NCBI GenBank assembly: GCA_002163975.1
Contig: CP019636.1
Span: 7,629,501 to 7,693,500, forward strand
Reading direction: 5' to 3'
DNA length: 64,000 nt
Origin: Nostocales cyanobacterium HT-58-2
Lineage (GTDB): Bacteria; Cyanobacteriota; Cyanobacteriia; Cyanobacteriales; Nostocaceae
Shown: positions 63,598-64,000 of the stretch, piece by piece
How positions within the stretch are numbered: position 1 is the first letter of the stretch
Layout: each line of letters begins with the position of its first letter
Made by a program: the position numbers and the translations under genes
Notes under the pieces: model-generated
The model's input: the letters and a program-made list of their open reading frames with translations, nothing else
Database searches by the model: none
What the model was told of the DNA's origin: nothing

Positions 63598-63926
63598 GAT
63601 TTTTTCCTCCTCCTTTTACAGTCATTACCTAATTATTTCTCTCCCCTCACTTTCCCTACTACTCTAATCACTTTCCCTACTACTCTAATAGATCACCACC
63701 AATGTATTGAAGGGCAACTTTGGTAATTGTGATCCCCTGTTCAACTCTACAGTTGTTTTCAGCACTCGTCCCAGTGCAATTCGAGTTTATAGCTTAAGTC
63801 TAGTAAATTGATAAAAAAACCGTATTTTATTGACTAGCAGAATAATGTCACAGACAACTAGAAAAATCAAGTTAATTTTTGTGCAACGACAGTGACTGTC
63901 CTTTTCTTTTAAGAGCTATCTGGAAC
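63598..63926. other. intergenic with a 21-bp direct repeat
   Basis: The unit CACTTTCCCTACTACTCTAA plus T occurs twice in immediate tandem at 63648-63668 and 63669-63689, upstream of the aldolase gene. Otherwise A/T-rich with no gene. Confidence 0.6.
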
Positions 63927-64000
63927 TCAATCCCCCTTAATCAACTGGTTTAGAGTTTGAGGTAGGTGACTAATTTCTTGTATGAGGTCTTGGGGACTAA
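63927..64000 (-). CDS. possible C-terminal end of a gene entering from the right
   Basis: On the minus strand an open frame from the window edge reads PQDLIQEISHLPQTLNQLIK and GD, then TGA at 63927. The sequence is protein-like, amphipathic and helical. Too short to assign. Confidence 0.4.
   Translation of the reverse strand, partial: SPQDLIQEISHLPQTLNQLIKGD

Noticed and set aside
1..64000. tRNA, rRNA, CRISPR or prophage
   Set aside because: No T-loop plus acceptor-stem pattern, rRNA sequence, spacer array, or structural phage gene was recognised on either strand.

Overview
The window looks like chromosomal DNA of a filamentous, heterocyst-type (Nostocales-like) cyanobacterium. The HIP1 octamer GCGATCGC occurs throughout. 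There is an sbtA-sbtB-carbonic anhydrase set for inorganic carbon uptake, a sucrose-phosphate phosphatase, a 2009-residue Ser/Thr-kinase/histidine-kinase hybrid of the cyanobacterial HstK type, DUF1824, DUF4336 and HPP proteins, many short palindromic repeats, and IS200/IS605 remnants. No rRNA, tRNA or CRISPR array was recognised. All calls come from reading the sequence; no database search was run.

Layout. 1-7911 (minus): two multidomain signalling kinases in one transcription unit, the first running off the window. 8184-13531: a dynamin/Era-like GTPase with a DUF697-type tail, a subtilase that appears frameshifted and carries an in-frame palindromic insertion, and a DUF262/DUF1524 (GmrSD-like) protein. 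13861-26045: four type II toxin-antitoxin modules, all on the minus strand, interleaved with DUF4336, an aldo/keto reductase, a glycoside-hydrolase-like secreted protein, sbtA-sbtB-beta-CA (plus strand) and an RluA-type pseudouridine synthase. 26133-30650: an IS200/IS605-type tnpB with a divergent ribbon-helix-helix gene, two tandem TIR genes (one with ten TPRs), and two degenerate copies of the 3' end of the RluA gene. 30720-34871: DUF4870, PhoD phosphatase and a GMC oxidoreductase. 34923-39366: a block bounded by two direct 350-bp non-autonomous IS200/IS605-like elements. It contains a secreted tandem gamma-carbonic-anhydrase-like protein, a small secreted protein with a hairpin-rich leader, and a nucleotidyltransferase. 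39640-43786: ureidoglycolate lyase divergent from a BMP-type substrate-binding lipoprotein and its double ATPase (no permease genes), then an HPP protein. 43849-47811: ruvA-spp and a sensor kinase. 47988-48218: an exactly phased array of eleven 21-bp units. 48332-64000: a secreted double nuclease, xseB-xseA, a possible CcmS carboxysome factor, a large hybrid kinase, an ABC exporter, a prohibitin-like protein, DUF1824, a Uup-like ABC-F ATPase and a class II aldolase.

How the genes may work together. Carbon concentration is represented by the sbtA-sbtB-ecaB-like operon, the gamma-CA-like protein and the possible CcmS. Purine or ureide salvage may link ureidoglycolate lyase with the BMP system. 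The TIR pair, the DUF262 protein and the TA modules give the first half an accessory, defence-like character. Most novel to my eye: the gamma-CA-like protein whose two halves keep complementary sets of zinc histidines; the 21-bp phased array, which reads as a decayed heptad-repeat gene or as a helically phased dyad array; the paired 350-bp elements that keep an omegaRNA-like right end; palindromic repeats inserted in frame in tnpB and in the subtilase; and the subtilase frameshift.
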